Source of the DNA: Rhizophagus clarus
Lineage: Eukaryota > Glomeromycota > Glomeromycetes > Glomerales > Glomeraceae
DNA length: 64,000 bases
Direction: 5' to 3'
Assembly: GCA_015698045.1 (NCBI GenBank)
Contig: BLAL01000213.1
Span: 124,001 to 188,000 of the forward strand
In this document: positions 32,825 through 44,702 of the stretch, one piece after another
Numbering within the stretch: position 1 is the stretch's first letter
Layout: every line of letters starts with the position of its first letter
Notes under the pieces: generated by a model
What the model was told of the DNA's origin: nothing
The model's database searches: none
Seen by the model: only the letters and a program-made list of their open reading frames with translations
Position numbers and translations under genes: made by a program

Positions 32825-34825
32825 ATGTATTCAAAAAGTGACATCGTCGAAATAGATATTTCATTTAATTGTTACATGCTTTTAACCAACGGTTCTGGAA
32901 CTATTACGATTAATATTTACAAAGACAAAAACGATGAAAGATATTTCCATTGTAATGATAAAATAAAAATCAATTTAAAAATATTTAAAGTTGGACATCT
33001 CAGGGACCATATATATAATATTAAAAAAATTGACAATAAATATGAAATAAAACTTTGGAAAGTTAATAACATCGACAAGGATAGGATTGAAAATGACTTT
33101 ACTGAACATGATATTGCACAGAAACTTAAAGGACAAGAAATGCAAAACAATAACTTGTTTAATAAATATTTTAAAGATGAATTAGCCAATCATAATAAGA
33201 TTGAAATGGAAAACATCCATATTATCGTTATGATCCCTGCCACTACCGCTGGTAAGCTTCTTCCAATTTTTTATCTCTCGAGCAAGAAATTTGCAGTTGT
33301 CATATTTACTAATAAACTCACTATCACTATTTTTTTTCATAACCATTAGTTCTTGAAGGAAAGGGTAAGAAATGCGCAATATAAATCAGTTAAACGCATT
33401 GTTATATTTGCACGTTCTGTCATTTATCAATGTTTTTCTACTCTCCATTTATAGTCAGAGATATCAGCGGTCAATTTATGAAAAAACTTTCGATGAGACC
33501 TAGGATTACACTTCCAGAAGTTGAACGTCTTAAAGATTTCATTGATGAGGAACTCCCCGAAGATATGAAGATACCTCTCACCCAACGTGAGTTTGATACA
33601 TTAATATCAGATGATCTTATAGATTTATATGGTCCAGATCATCTTGGGATTTTATTCCGGGTTAGTGAGACTGAAAGCGCCCTCAAGCTCTGTTTTAGCA
33701 TGTTAGCCGCACCTATCTTTTACAAAACACCTCCAACTGATGGGACTGAATATTCCTTTGTTGGATTTTGGGACAGTAATATTCGAAGTCCTTTAGAATA
33801 TCTCATCCCCAACTGCAAATCTATTCGAAACAGTAATAAAAGAACAAGTACTGGAGATGATCGACCCGACTATGCCTTGATTCTTGAAAATCATTTAGAG
33901 GGGAGGAGAAATCATTAGTGCTGAAAATCCAAAATCGGGGGTCGTCTAAAGCGGGGGTTGATTCGCCCGATTTATACAGATTTTTGGCCCGCATTACGGC
34001 ATTAAGAAATTGCGAATGTGACAAATAGTTGTGTGACATACAGGATCTTATTAATCAGAATACTTAACTGTTAACTATAAAAATGAAAGAGTAGAGTGTG
34101 ACACGGGTGACAAATATTTTACTATGATCACGTGATTTGTCGCTTTAGACATCCCCCAAAATCGGAACTTAGGAACAAACTTGAATGGACCTACGATCCA
34201 GCAACATATGTTTTAGGTAACACCTCGTGCTGTTTCAAGATGTGCTACATACTAAACGTGATTTTTGCCATCACAGGTTATTATGCTTATGGACCTGATG
34301 TGACACTCGCTGCCATTTGTCGTCCTCTAGAGGGTGATGATAAACCACACATCATTAATATTGCGAGTTCAAATTTAAGACTTAGGTGGGAACGTGTCCG
34401 GCACCTGCGAAGAATAATCAACTTAATCAAAATTATTGAATCAATACAAAGTGTAATTGGAGTACGTGGAGATCCTGAGTTCATACCAATAATAAGGTGA
34501 GTTAAGGAATCTATTTCTTTCAAAATATCTTAAAGTTATCAGACATTTTAAATCCATAACGTTACAGAGATGACCGTACAATCCAAGTGTGTGGCAAAGG
34601 TATCAGATAGACCTACACTTACCAGAATGTCGAAATTCGCGTTCAAAAGCTCATTAATATTATGAAAACCTGAGAGAGAAAGGGGTACCAAACGTCGATC
34701 ATCTTGAATTTTATAAGAAAGCTGAGGGTAAAGTGTACAACACTCCAAAAGGACAACCAAACGTATCACCAAAAAATCAGCAGGAATTGATTGAAGCTAT
34801 TATCTGTGTCCTTGAGGCATTTGTG
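32825..34825 (+). pseudogene. Crinkler-kinase gene with full header, broken
   Basis: Exon 1 (32825-33251) holds a complete Crinkler header starting MYSKSDIVEIDISFN, with FKVGHLRDHIYN, LWKVNNIDKDRIE and IHIIVMIPATT at its end. Exon 2 begins at 33455 and parallels the kinase copy at 26682 (PEVERLKDFIDEELPEDMKI, DDRPDYALIL). Here the nuclease-like Asp (RPD) is kept. A small deletion after LILENHL shifts the frame to a stop at 33916. A 217-bp TIR element (33939-34155) then interrupts the exon. The later exons keep WTYDPATYVLG, RPLEGDDKPHII and GVPNVDHLEFYKKAEG but contain a stop (GIR*TYTY near 34607) and a one-base loss near 34660. The final exon with the catalytic loop and DWD motif is absent. 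Header expression alone remains possible. Confidence 0.75.
33939..34155. mobile_element. 217-bp TIR element with 10-bp target duplication
   Basis: The ends are GGGTCGTCTAAAGCG and CGCTTTAGACATCCC, inverted with two mismatches over 15 bp. The flanking CCAAAATCGG at 33929-33938 is repeated exactly at 34156-34165. Joining across one copy restores the sequence of the paralogous exon at about 27166-27190. A 9-11 bp duplication suggests a Mutator-like non-autonomous element. Eroded relatives lie at 752-872 and 2421-2531. Confidence 0.85.
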
Positions 34826-36335
34826 GTAAGTATGGTTGCAATTAACTTCTAGATGGATGTTTAATGAACATAATAATTCAGAAATTAGTGGTTCATTTTA
34901 TTCTTTGGGCGAGTTAGTATAATAATATTACCATCATAAAACGATGATCTTTAATTGAATCGCATTGAAAAGAAATGAATATTATTCTAATTTATTATTA
35001 AACAAAGATAATATCATTTTGAATATTTTATAATAACGTAGCAGATAAAAAGTTTTATTTATCATATCAGTATCGAAGTGATTTATCCGGTATCATGTGG
35101 TTTAGAATGTTTGCAATTTTAACAGTCGAGAAGCTTCAAAGACAGTTTTAATTTACTCAAAAGTCAAGATTAGACAGATTTTAATAAAGTAAATATCTTT
35201 TGGGAACATTTTGCAGTCAAATAAATAACAATATGTTTATTATAAATAATGCTAAGACGGTCAGCAAATAAAAGAAAACTTCTATAAAAAAAGGTTTTGA
35301 TAAAGAATCTGAACTCTGAAGCACATAATCTGAAATTCCACAATTGTCAAAAAATAATTACACAGAAGTGAGAATCTCTTTTTTTTTTTAAAAAAAAAAA
35401 AAGAAATTTTTATAAAATATAATGAGAACGATAATATAATCAATTATTACTATTATCCGAACAATATTACTTTTGAAGCCATTAATTTACATTATTATTT
35501 AGCTGGTATTACCAAGATAAATTAAATATTCTTTTCAGAATTCCAATAAAAAAAAAAAATTATCTGAGATTTTTATTCGTAACGATCTTTTTAACGAGAT
35601 CACAGATTAAAAAATAGTTATCAGTTATATTTTTAATTTCGGGAAAATATTGAAAACATTGAAACATTGAATTTATTTATTGATTATGAGTATATTCATT
35701 GATGCATCAACGTATTTTTAATTCTTCTTTTTCTGTGCTTTTTGTATTTTTTATTGTGAATATATAAGGACATGGTTCTTTGATAATACTTACCACCGAA
35801 ATTCATTGTTACATATTCATGTACATGAATCTATTAGGCATAGTATCATGCATATCATTTGAAACATAATGAACTGTTAATTAAATATAACGCCATATGG
35901 GCCGATTTTTGGAATTAACCTAATTAGGGAATCTCCAATAATTTAATGTTTATGATCCAACCATCTTATCAAATCTCATGCAAAAATATCAGAAAATTTT
36001 ACATCGTGCGTTTATAATATGATGTTGTACATATTTTATTACTTATGATATACTTTTCCCAACGAAAAAGGAACAAAGATAGATTATCAAAAAAAATGTT
36101 CATACGTTTCCAAAAAAGGAGAAAGATGAAAGTGAAGAGAAAATTAATATATGCATGATGATATATAATGTTTTATTACAACAAAAGAATTACAAATCGC
36201 CGCTGGAATACAACGAGATTTTAATATTAATGATGACGCACTTTCCGTAATTCTGTTAACTATAAAAAGTCCAAAAAACTTCATTACAGAACACTACAAG
36301 CTTTGGAATCTTTTACGAAAAAAAAAATAAAAATG
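34826..36335. other. Intergenic DNA
   Basis: No gene is seen between the truncated Crinkler copy and the secreted-protein gene. A 26-base word (TGATCTTTAATTGAATCGCATT..AAAA) near 34945 also occurs near 25807. A T10/A13 palindromic tract lies near 35380-35402. Confidence 0.4.
36261..36267 (+). promoter_or_regulatory. TATA box of the six-cysteine secreted protein gene
   Basis: TATAAAA lies 75 bases before the chosen ATG at 36336, in a suitable place for a start of transcription near 36290-36300. Confidence 0.55.
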
Positions 36336-36629
36336 ATTTCAACAATCTTTAAAATCTTATTTATTCTATCTCTTATTTCAGTTCAAGCTTTTGCTTGGAC
36401 GTTAACTTTGGGCGGCAAAGTTTTCGATGGCACTGATAACCTAACATGTACAGCTGTTACCGCTTTTTCTGGTTCTCAATTGAGTTGGAAACGTGGGTTT
36501 TTTGAAGATTGCTGTGTTCGATTGCATTCAGACTCTCTCTGTTCAACACAACAAGTCGGATTTTCTTGCGAAGATTGGAGTAAAGTGTTAGGCCAAGACA
36601 TTAATGCTTTTCAAGTTACAAACTGTTAA
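36336..36629 (+). CDS. Small secreted six-cysteine protein, 97 residues
   Basis: From the ATG at 36336 the protein starts with a clear signal peptide (MISTIFKILFILSLISVQAF), with a likely cut after QAFA. The mature chain of about 76 residues has WTLTLGGKVF and six cysteines in the pattern C-x(n)-CC-x(n)-C-x(n)-C-x(n)-C: LTCTA, EDCCVR, SLCST, FSCED and the C-terminal TNC. Three disulfides are likely. An upstream in-frame ATG at 36303 would add a charged stretch before the signal peptide, so the later start is preferred. A TATA box is placed well ahead. No family is recognised. Size, secretion and cysteines fit a defence or effector-type protein, which is inference. Confidence 0.75.
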   Translation: MSTIFKILFILSLISVQAFAWTLTLGGKVFDGTDNLTCTAVTAFSGSQLSWKRGFFEDCCVRLHSDSLCSTQQVGFSCEDWSKVLGQDINAFQVTNC

Positions 36630-37593
36630 ATCTATTCGATACGGATTCAAAAATTCTTATTATATTGTTATTCCTCTCATATTACTATTACATATTTAGT
36701 TTGCTCTAAAGACTGAATTATGTACTTGTTGTCAATCTGGTTCTATTTCTCAATCAAATGGTTCTTTAATAATTCTATCTTAATTTTGGAGAATTATATT
36801 TTGAATTCTTTTTATTGTTTTTATCACTATTGTTATTAATACAATTTACTTTATTTTTATTTGTTACCTATATCCAATCATCTATATTAATAACATTTAC
36901 GATGTAGACAAATTTTCTCAATTTTGATATTCTTTTTACTTATATTTTGTTATTTTTACTAGTTTAAAGTCTAAGCCAATAAAGTCTATATCAATAATTA
37001 ATTAATTAAAATATAAAGAGTATAAAAGTTTTTTGTGATATTTACTAATATAATTACTAAACATGAATGGATGGCCATTGTTCTGCTATATACTTTTATC
37101 GCTTTTTTGGACAAGTTTTTCTATGGGTGTTTCATTACTTATAATCATGGAAACGTTACTAAACATTACTCGTAATTATTTATAATGAAGAATACCTCTT
37201 CGGAAAACACTCAAGAACGACATTTTATAAAGCGTAGATAAAAAACTAATTTTATTAATCAATATACTTATGTAAAATGATTTATTAAGGATTTGATTTA
37301 TTGATTGACTTAAGAAATGATTTAAGGATTTGATGATTTTAAGAATTTAAAGGATTCAATTTATTGCGGAAAAATTATTACCGAAATAATTAAGATTTTT
37401 GTGCAACGTAACTGGTAAGACAGAAACTCGCTAAATATCAACTGCGCATTTTCAGGTGTATCAGTGGTTTGCTCCTGATCACAATTACACCTTATGAATT
37501 ACAATTGCATTGATTAACATGAGTGATTTATTAAAAAAGGTGAATTACTGCGCGATTTTTCGGTCGTACAAGTTGATCATATTAGGGCAGTGA
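36630..37593. other. Intergenic DNA
   Basis: AT-rich, no gene seen. Words around GATTTATT..TTAAGGATTTGAT recur at 37280-37370 (short local duplication). Confidence 0.4.
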
Positions 37594-38157
37594 CGCAAAT
37601 CTATCTTTCTTATGCTATTTTCTTATACCATCAGAAATATGATTAATGCACCCCGTTTTTGTTATTTTCTTATACCATCAGAAGTTCAGAACTATTAGAT
37701 ATTTGACGTGCATATTTTCTTTTTTTAATTTTTCTTATAAAAAAATTTTTTATTTTTCTTATTTAAACAAATTGATTAATGTTAAACTTTATTATAGGTT
37801 GAATTCTAAGGGTATTAAAATATTATCTGAGCTGCAAATAAAAAATATAAAGTGGTTTTATATGAAAATTTTAAAATAAAAAAAAAATATATATATATAT
37901 ATATATTATAAAATTGTAAAGTTTTGTTCAAATTATATAAAAGTAATAAAGCTTTGTTTAAAATAAAGAAAAAAAATATGAAATTGTTAAAATTTTTAAT
38001 AAAAATATAGAAATGATTATGCCATTTACATGTCAAGAACTCCTGATGGTGTAAGAAAATAACAAAAACGGGGTGCATTAATCTGCATATTTCTCATATC
38101 ATATTTCTGATGGTATAAGAAAATAGCACCTGATGGTATAAGAACGATAGATTTGCG
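37594..38157. mobile_element. 564-bp long-inverted-repeat (foldback-like) element
   Basis: The left arm (37594-37690) begins CGCAAATCTATC and contains TATTTTCTTATACCATCAG twice and TTAATGCACCCCGTTTTTG. The right arm (about 38036-38157) is its inverted match, ending GATAGATTTGCG, with a third copy of the CTTATACCATCAG word. The arms share long identical stretches. The interior is AT-rich with (TA)n and no coding sequence. No target duplication is obvious. It is most likely a non-autonomous DNA element. Confidence 0.75.
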
Positions 38158-38470
38158 GGGATAAGCGCTTATAATAAAAAAATATTAGCTAATAAATGCC
38201 GCTCAGAAGTTTCAGTTATAGTATAAAAATAAAAAAATCTGTTACATGTTACAGTTCACAAAAAAAAATGAAAACAAACAAACATCGAACATCAAATGAT
38301 CTCCCTTATATAGTCATATAGATATATCAAATGATCTCTCTTGTAGATTATATTCTACAAAATATTTCGTAATAATCTTTTTTCCACACTAATAAATATG
38401 TAAACAAACCCGTTATCAAAAAAAAAGAAAGAAAGAAAGAAAGAAAGAAAATATTCAGAAATTCAATTCT

Positions 38471-38503
<33 letters not shown>

Positions 38504-39254
38504 GAAAAAAAAAACGAAATGAGTCATTTTTAATTTAATAAAAAAAAAAAATATCAAATCCTTTATTTAAATAAAAAAAAATTTCACTCCACTAAAAATC
38601 TTAATAATCAAACTAATAAAAACTTACATTAAATTTAGAATTTTCTTAATATTTTTTTTTTGCTAAATCGATTGCATGTCCTACCGTGGGTACTAAAAAA
38701 AACCTACCGTGGGTACTAAAAAAAACCTACCGTGGGTACTAAAAAAAACCTACTGGTGTAAAGTCGGGATTCCAGGGAATTTTATAATTAATTTATTAGT
38801 TAGGAGTAGGAACAGGCGTAGTTTTATTAGTAAACTTAGAATATTTTTGTATGTATAAATTATGTATAAATTTATGCTAGTTTATTTTGGGTTTTCCGTC
38901 CGACTCTGTAATGATAAACTGGTTTTTATTATTTTGGTTTGTTTATGCCAAGAGAATTTTGAAATTCTTTGAGAATTTCGGCATCAAAATATTTTTCTAT
39001 AAATTGAACCCGAATTCCTTAATAAAAATGATAATTTGTCATGTACACAATTTAACTTTGAACTTGGGTAAATTCTTATCCTTTGTTCGTTTTGTTACTA
39101 GCTTTTTTGATAGTGCAACTGTGGCAGCTGTGACGATATCCGGGGTTGGCCCTTGCACTGGCCAGTTATTATGTAACGTGATCTCATTTCACTATTTATC
39201 TGTTGTTATAACTATTCTGATAAAAAAAAATGAATCACGAGAAAAAGATTATAT
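38158..39254. other. Low-complexity intergenic DNA
   Basis: It contains (GAAA)n at about 38426-38450, A-tracts at 38474-38502, and the 23-bp tandem repeat listed separately. A 127-codon frame at 38887-39270 is hydrophobic and F/I-rich with no leader or homolog in the window. I do not accept it as a gene. Confidence 0.4.
38680..38748 (+). repeat. 23-bp tandem repeat, three copies
   Basis: Three perfect units of CCTACCGTGGGTACTAAAAA followed by AAA, then the start of a fourth (CCTACTGG). Confidence 0.9.
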
Positions 39255-39424
39255 ATTTTATAATTTATAAATGCAAGTATAATAATTTTATATTATTTAA
39301 AAAAATACAACTTAAGTAATGTTACTTAAAAAATTTACTTATATAATACAATTAATACAAATATAGGTAGTATAATAAGAAAATAATAAAAATGATAAAT
39401 TTAAGAATCATCATTCGTTAATAA

Positions 39425-42400
39425 TTATTCTTTCCTTTTTGCCTTAACTCCCTTTAATTTCATGGGTTTTGTAAAAAGACCTAGGATTTTAACAACGGAT
39501 GTTGTAAGAGTAAGAATGGATAAATAACTAAAATCAATCGCTTTTTTTAAAAAGTAAATCTATTAATTTTTTTTTTTAAATTAAAATTAATTTGATTAAT
39601 ATTTTATTTTTTTAAAATAAAAAGTGACGCAAAGAAAAAAAAAATCACGTACTCTAATAGCTAGGTCGGGCATATTTTTAATAACAATACCAAGAATTTC
39701 TCCAATAATAATCCTTTCTTCAAATTTTTTAGATAATTTAACGTTAAATTTATATCCACAAAATTCGAAATTGAATATTTCTAAAGTTCCGGTATCAGTT
39801 CCTGCTAGTGATATCACTATTACGAGAATTGTTTTATGATCTTTTGAATCTTCTAACCATTGTTTGATCGTAACTTTTTCTTTTGCTTTATCTTGTTGAC
39901 CTCGTGAACTATCTTGTTGACTTTGCGAACCATTTTGTTGATCATTTGAATCTTCTAGGTTTTCTTTTTCTACAAGGAGTCGAACTGAATCTTCTGACTT
40001 TTCTTTTTTTACAAGTTCGCCGAGGATAATGTAAACTGCATATCCTAACTTGATAACATATGGAACTGTCACAAAAAAAACACTTAAAGAAAAATTTATT
40101 ATTTTAGCCTTTTTTTAAAAAAAACTTTTAATTTTATAGTTCAGAAGCTGATATTTACCTCGCAAAAAAAATGTTTTTGACACTGCCTGCCTCTATCTTA
40201 GCAAAAAGAATGTCCAACACGAATGACAAAACATTGAATCCATATAAATAAACTTTAAAATGGTTGCTCTAAAGTTAATATATATACATACAGTTAGCAT
40301 TTGATTTTCAATTAAGATATAGCATAGAATGTGGATTTTACCTTATCCTCATCAACCCTCTCATTAACCATACTCTTAGATGAAAAAATATTTAAAAAAT
40401 TGATTAATTCAACTATATCCTGCTTCATTATACGAACAAAAGAACTTTTAACACTACTACTTGAACCACTTTTTACTTCAATTCTTGCATCGTAATATAT
40501 AGAAATGAAGCAAAGTATGGTCAAAATCAAAAACCATACAACTGATAAAATAAATTGGAATATATTGTCAGAATTCTCATACCACCTGGCTATTTTACAG
40601 TTCAAAATAATTAATTAAAAAAAAAAAGAGAGAAAGAAAAATTATTTAATTTGGTTAAATTTTCATCTGAAAAAAAATAAAAAACGAATACTTACGAATA
40701 GTTACATATCCATAGGTCGATTCCAAATATTTCGAAGAATTTCCAGATGTAAGAACAGTGATGTCCATATTCTGGATCATAGCATTTAACTCTTTAGCGA
40801 TTAATTTAGTCTCCCTATCTGATGCAAATCGAGGTTTTTCAATCTTAATGGCTAAATAATCTTGTTTTAAATCAGTGTCGATTGCAGACCTATAATTGGT
40901 GGTTATTCGTTTTGGTGGAACAACGAGTGCACTGGCCAATTCTTGTGTTAAAATATCAAAGAATACATCTCTTTGGTCGGAGTTGAGAGTGTCAAAGTGA
41001 GAAGTACCGTCTTTGTTCAATTTAACTTTTCCATAAATGCCATCAAAAAACAGTTTAATTTTACTTTCTTTTTTTATTTCTTCTGGGACTATTTGAAAAA
41101 TAATTCAATATATATATATAATATAATTCGATTTCATGAGCATAATTTTAAAATACTCACGTGTTGTAAAAGACCAAATATTATTAGATAAACCAGGGAG
41201 TGGTTCATTGTATAATAGACTCGATACAAAAGTATTTTCGATCGTAACATAATATGTTGAACCAGGATTATTAAATGTACTATCAATTATAGTAACATTA
41301 ACGGTATTATTATTAATTGTTACATAATCTGGGTTTTTTAAACCGTTAACGGTTTGTCGTACAATCCCGGGATTAGAACTACCATTACTTTGAAAAATTG
41401 TAATTGCGCCGTTTGATAAAACAACAGGAACCGTATATGTAATTGTAAGGAAATGAATTTCATTTGCGATTATATTTTGATTAATAGGCGGATATGTATT
41501 ACTGATAAGTACATTATCATAACCATTATCTAGAGTATTTGTAAAGTTCAAAGAGTTAAAAAAAAAAAAAAAAAAAAAATAAGAAATAAAAAATAAAAAC
41601 TCATTATCATCTGACCTTGATAAATTTTAGGCAAATTAGTGGTGATTAAATTCCAATTTTGTCCTACTATTGGTTGAACCATTACGAGAGTGTTATTTTT
41701 TAAAACTTGAGTGGTTTCACTATAATCTATCTGGGTAGGATATGAAAGGTTCCATTGAATAAAATTGCCATTGTCATCCAAAACAAAACCCCAACTATTA
41801 TACGGGGATTGATTATCACTTATATTAATTTGTTGATTAACACTATAGAAATAACCTCCGAATCGTAATGGCTGAATTAAAAAATCAGGATTGTTAAATT
41901 CACTAATACCTATAATTGTGGGCAGTGTGGCTTCTAAATGATCGACATTAAATACAGATCCTCCTGAAAGATAATTAACATTAATAAAAATAGGGGCTGG
42001 ATTTGGATCGGTTGAATTAGGTTGTATGGTTATCAAACAAATTTGTCCAACTTCCGAGTAAGAGATAACGCAATCAAGAGTGGTAATATCTAATTGCATT
42101 ATAGTTTCATAAAGAATAATTGGGTCTCGCAAAATATTGCTTCCATATCCATAATACACGGCGTAGATCCCTGACTGTGAAGTATAAAGGTCCTGGGAGG
42201 TTGTCGTATTAGGATAAATAATCATATAACCTCCATCTACTGTTGAGGCTATAGAAGGTTGTACTTGAAGAGCAAAAATCGTTGCTGCAACATTGCTAAG
42301 AGTCCCGTCATCATTTCTTTATAAAAAGAGGAAAGGAATATAAATTAAACCATACGTTAAATTAAAATTTAAATTTAAATTTAAATTATAAATTACATTA

Positions 42401-43095
42401 TCCATTGCGTCAAATTAAAATGGGTATAAATATCACTAAAGCCACTCGATATTGGTGCAAAGTAGAGAAATCCTTGCTCGTTATTAACGTTTGTTGTAAT
42501 AGAAGATTGTTGAGGCGTCCATGTATTATTAACAACAAGAGAGGGTCCCATTAAAGTTTTACTATTTCCATAAAAAAAAGTACTTATTTTGTTTATTTTT
42601 CTCCGAAAAGGGTTTAAAGAAAAAGAACAATTTTCATTCTAACCTGTAAATCTTTCCATTTAAATCAATAAGCATTATATAATCATCATAAGTGAGAGGA
42701 TTATTTTCATTCTCAGCTTCAGTATAAGTTACTAATATAAAATTATTTTTTTTTGTTTCTATGGCATAAAGAGTAATAGGGTTAAATGATCCACTATCAG
42801 TATTAACGATACAAAAATTGAAAAATTGTATCCCCAATTCTTCCATTGAAAGATCGATTGGCACAATGGTACCATTGGGATAAATGACGCGAAGTGATAT
42901 TTTTGTTTCAGAACAATTTCCACCACTTGAATTATGAACTATTTGTAAAACTATCGTATTATCTCCATAATTCAGAATGTCTCCTATTTCAAAATTTGTA
43001 GTTTCTTTTTCTGTGTATGTTATAAAATTTGAATTTACTGGTAATGTTGCAAATATAATTATTGATAAAAAAATTAAGAGTCGTTTTAATTTCAT
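39425..43095 (-). CDS. Nine-exon multi-pass membrane protein with large ectodomain, unit 1 (1000 aa)
   Basis: Exons in order: 42644-43095, 42397-42561, 41616-42316, 41161-41529, 40696-41088, 40342-40589, 40159-40268, 39653-40082 and 39425-39559. All have GT-AG introns and phases agree, summing to 3003 nt (1000 residues plus stop). Residues 1-22 are a signal peptide (MKLKRLLIFLSIIIFATLPV). The ectodomain to about residue 690 is rich in Asn and beta-type sequence with many N-glycosylation sites. Residues about 440-562 end in STYYVTIENTF...NNIWSFTT, the signature of SbsA-type Ig-like domains. Exon 5 (FDILTQELASALVVPPKRIT) may be a SEA-like fold. Membrane segments follow at about 703-725 (FILSVVWFLILTILCFISIY), 781-800, 813-836 and 893-912, and one near the C-terminus, with a Gln/Glu-rich loop (DQQNGSQSQQDSSRGQQ). 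It is probably a surface receptor, sensor or adhesin; the ligand is unknown. It is divergent to the secreted gene at 44703. Confidence 0.8.
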
Positions 43096-44002
43096 TTTGT
43101 AAAAATTATAATATTTTCTTTTTTTTTTTTTTTCTAAAAAAAAAGAGAGATTTAAATTTAAGTTTAAATAACGAAACAGTGAAATCTCATTAGGTCAGAA
43201 ATATACATAAACTTTTTTTATATATTTATACATATTTAGTATGTTATATAGCAAAAATAAGTTATCTTTATTTGAAAATCCATTTTAGAAAGATTCTTGA
43301 ATATTATTCAATATGAATGTGATGATTCTTTGGATAAACGTCAACGAAAATTCCGAAATGAATATAAAAAATTGAGATTAAGATAGATATGATTTATAAT
43401 GTTTATGTAATGGCTGATCAGTTCCATAATTTTTATACTAAGTAACACACCAACAAATCAGCCGATATGAATTATGGAACTGCATATTTATTGTTTATCA
43501 GCTGATTTGGAAAAGGTCTAATTAATACTTAATTTTAGTATATTAAAACTTTCTGATCAGCCGATATCAGATATGCGGTGGAGATTTAAATCCGTTAAAT
43601 GAATGGACTAATATGGGTGCATATGTTGTTTTTTATCTATCAAAATCCTAATATAATAGGAAAAGTTTATGTTAGCCAGACAAATAATCGGTTATTTTTA
43701 TTTGCCATATCGAGTTTTTGGGTATTTGTTAAAAAAAAAAAAGATCTGCGGGTTGCCTTGTCACTCCAAATATTTAGGTAGTTTTATAGCATATATATTG
43801 TATAGCATTTCATAGATAGTATTGTATAGTACAGAATAGGAAAGAACAAGACCGTAGGACAAAATTACAAGTTTTAATTTAAAATGGAATGAGGGAACTC
43901 TTTATAGAATATACAAGAAAGTCAAGTTTTTTTTTTTTATTTTGTATAGATAAACTTTTATATAATTCATTTCTTATAAGAAAGGTTTGTGATAAATTTG
44001 TG

Positions 44003-44106
44003 CCAAACGGGCTAATCGTACAACATTTATTCAAAATTTATACTAAAAAAAAAATAATTTAAAATTCGAACAAATTCTAAAAATATCGTACGGTTAGCCC
44101 GTTTGG
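44003..44106. mobile_element. 104-bp TIR element in the unit 1 spacer
   Basis: The left arm CCAAACGGGCTAATCGTAC and right arm GTACGGTTAGCCCGTTTGG are inverted with one mismatch over 19 bp. Unit 2 has an eroded version at 53519-53620, and unit 3 lacks the surrounding about 270 bases. Confidence 0.65.
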
Positions 44107-44628
44107 AACGTTTCTTGATAATCTTTTTTTATTCTTGATTAGATTCTTCTTTTTTTTTGTTTACGAATTTTGTGCAAATTTTTTTTTATAGGGTTTGGGT
44201 TTACTTTCATATATTTCATTTAAATTTATTAGTTCTTTATTCAGTTTCCTTATATATAATTAATTTAGTTTCCTTTCATAATTCTCTTTTTTTCTTTAAA
44301 GAAAAAAATAACGCATGTTAGCATGTTACAAGAATGATCATCATTACATTAATAAAAATTATAATAACGATATATAATATTACATTGAACATATTGGGAT
44401 TCATTCGATTCATTTATTAAAATGAACTTGCCTTTTATCGTGTAAATGATTCAATTTTCTAAATCGAAAAGAATATTTTATTGGTCGTGAAAATCGTTCG
44501 ATTAAATAACTGATTGAGATTAACGCCAAATCGATAAAGCCCGACAAAGAAGATTATCTGGGTTCAAATTTTAGATACGGATAACTCTTAAAACATTTCC
44601 GTAAATAACTCGTATAGTTCTTTGAGAA

Positions 44629-44636
44629 TATAAAAG
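44629..44636 (+). promoter_or_regulatory. TATA box of secreted gene, unit 1
   Basis: TATAAAAG, 67-74 bases before the ATG, is conserved at 54185-54192 and 63557-63564. Between it and the start lies an ATGGAAAAGTTATATCA segment, followed by T and A tracts. If transcription starts upstream of 44655, this forms a short upstream reading frame. Confidence 0.65.
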
Positions 44637-44702
44637 CAACTCTTTCTTTTCATCATGGAAAAGTTATATCATTTTTTTTTCAAAAAAAAAAACTGATTAA
44701 TT

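Larger units (their letters stand above)
43096..44702. other. Divergent promoter region, unit 1
   Basis: This 1.6-kb spacer separates the two divergent genes and is conserved in units 2 and 3. Shared blocks are the stretch near the membrane-protein start (CATTAGGTCAGA), GAATGGACTAATATGG (about 43603) and the proximal block before the secreted gene (ACTGATTGAGATTAACGCC to TATAAAAGC, about 44508-44638). It holds the small TIR element at 44003-44106. Words GCTGATTTG/CTGATCAGCCGAT recur at 43405-43570. Confidence 0.6.

Noticed and set aside
38348..38557. Minus-strand Phe-rich frame
   Set aside because: Homopolymer and (GAAA)n translation, not a protein.
38887..39270. 127-codon plus-strand frame
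   Set aside because: Hydrophobic, F/I/L-rich, with no signal of selection, leader or homolog in the window. The start codon is not ATG.
39624..39839. Plus-strand frame opposite the membrane-protein gene (also 58516-58725)
   Set aside because: Antisense shadow of exon 8. Conservation follows from the coding strand.
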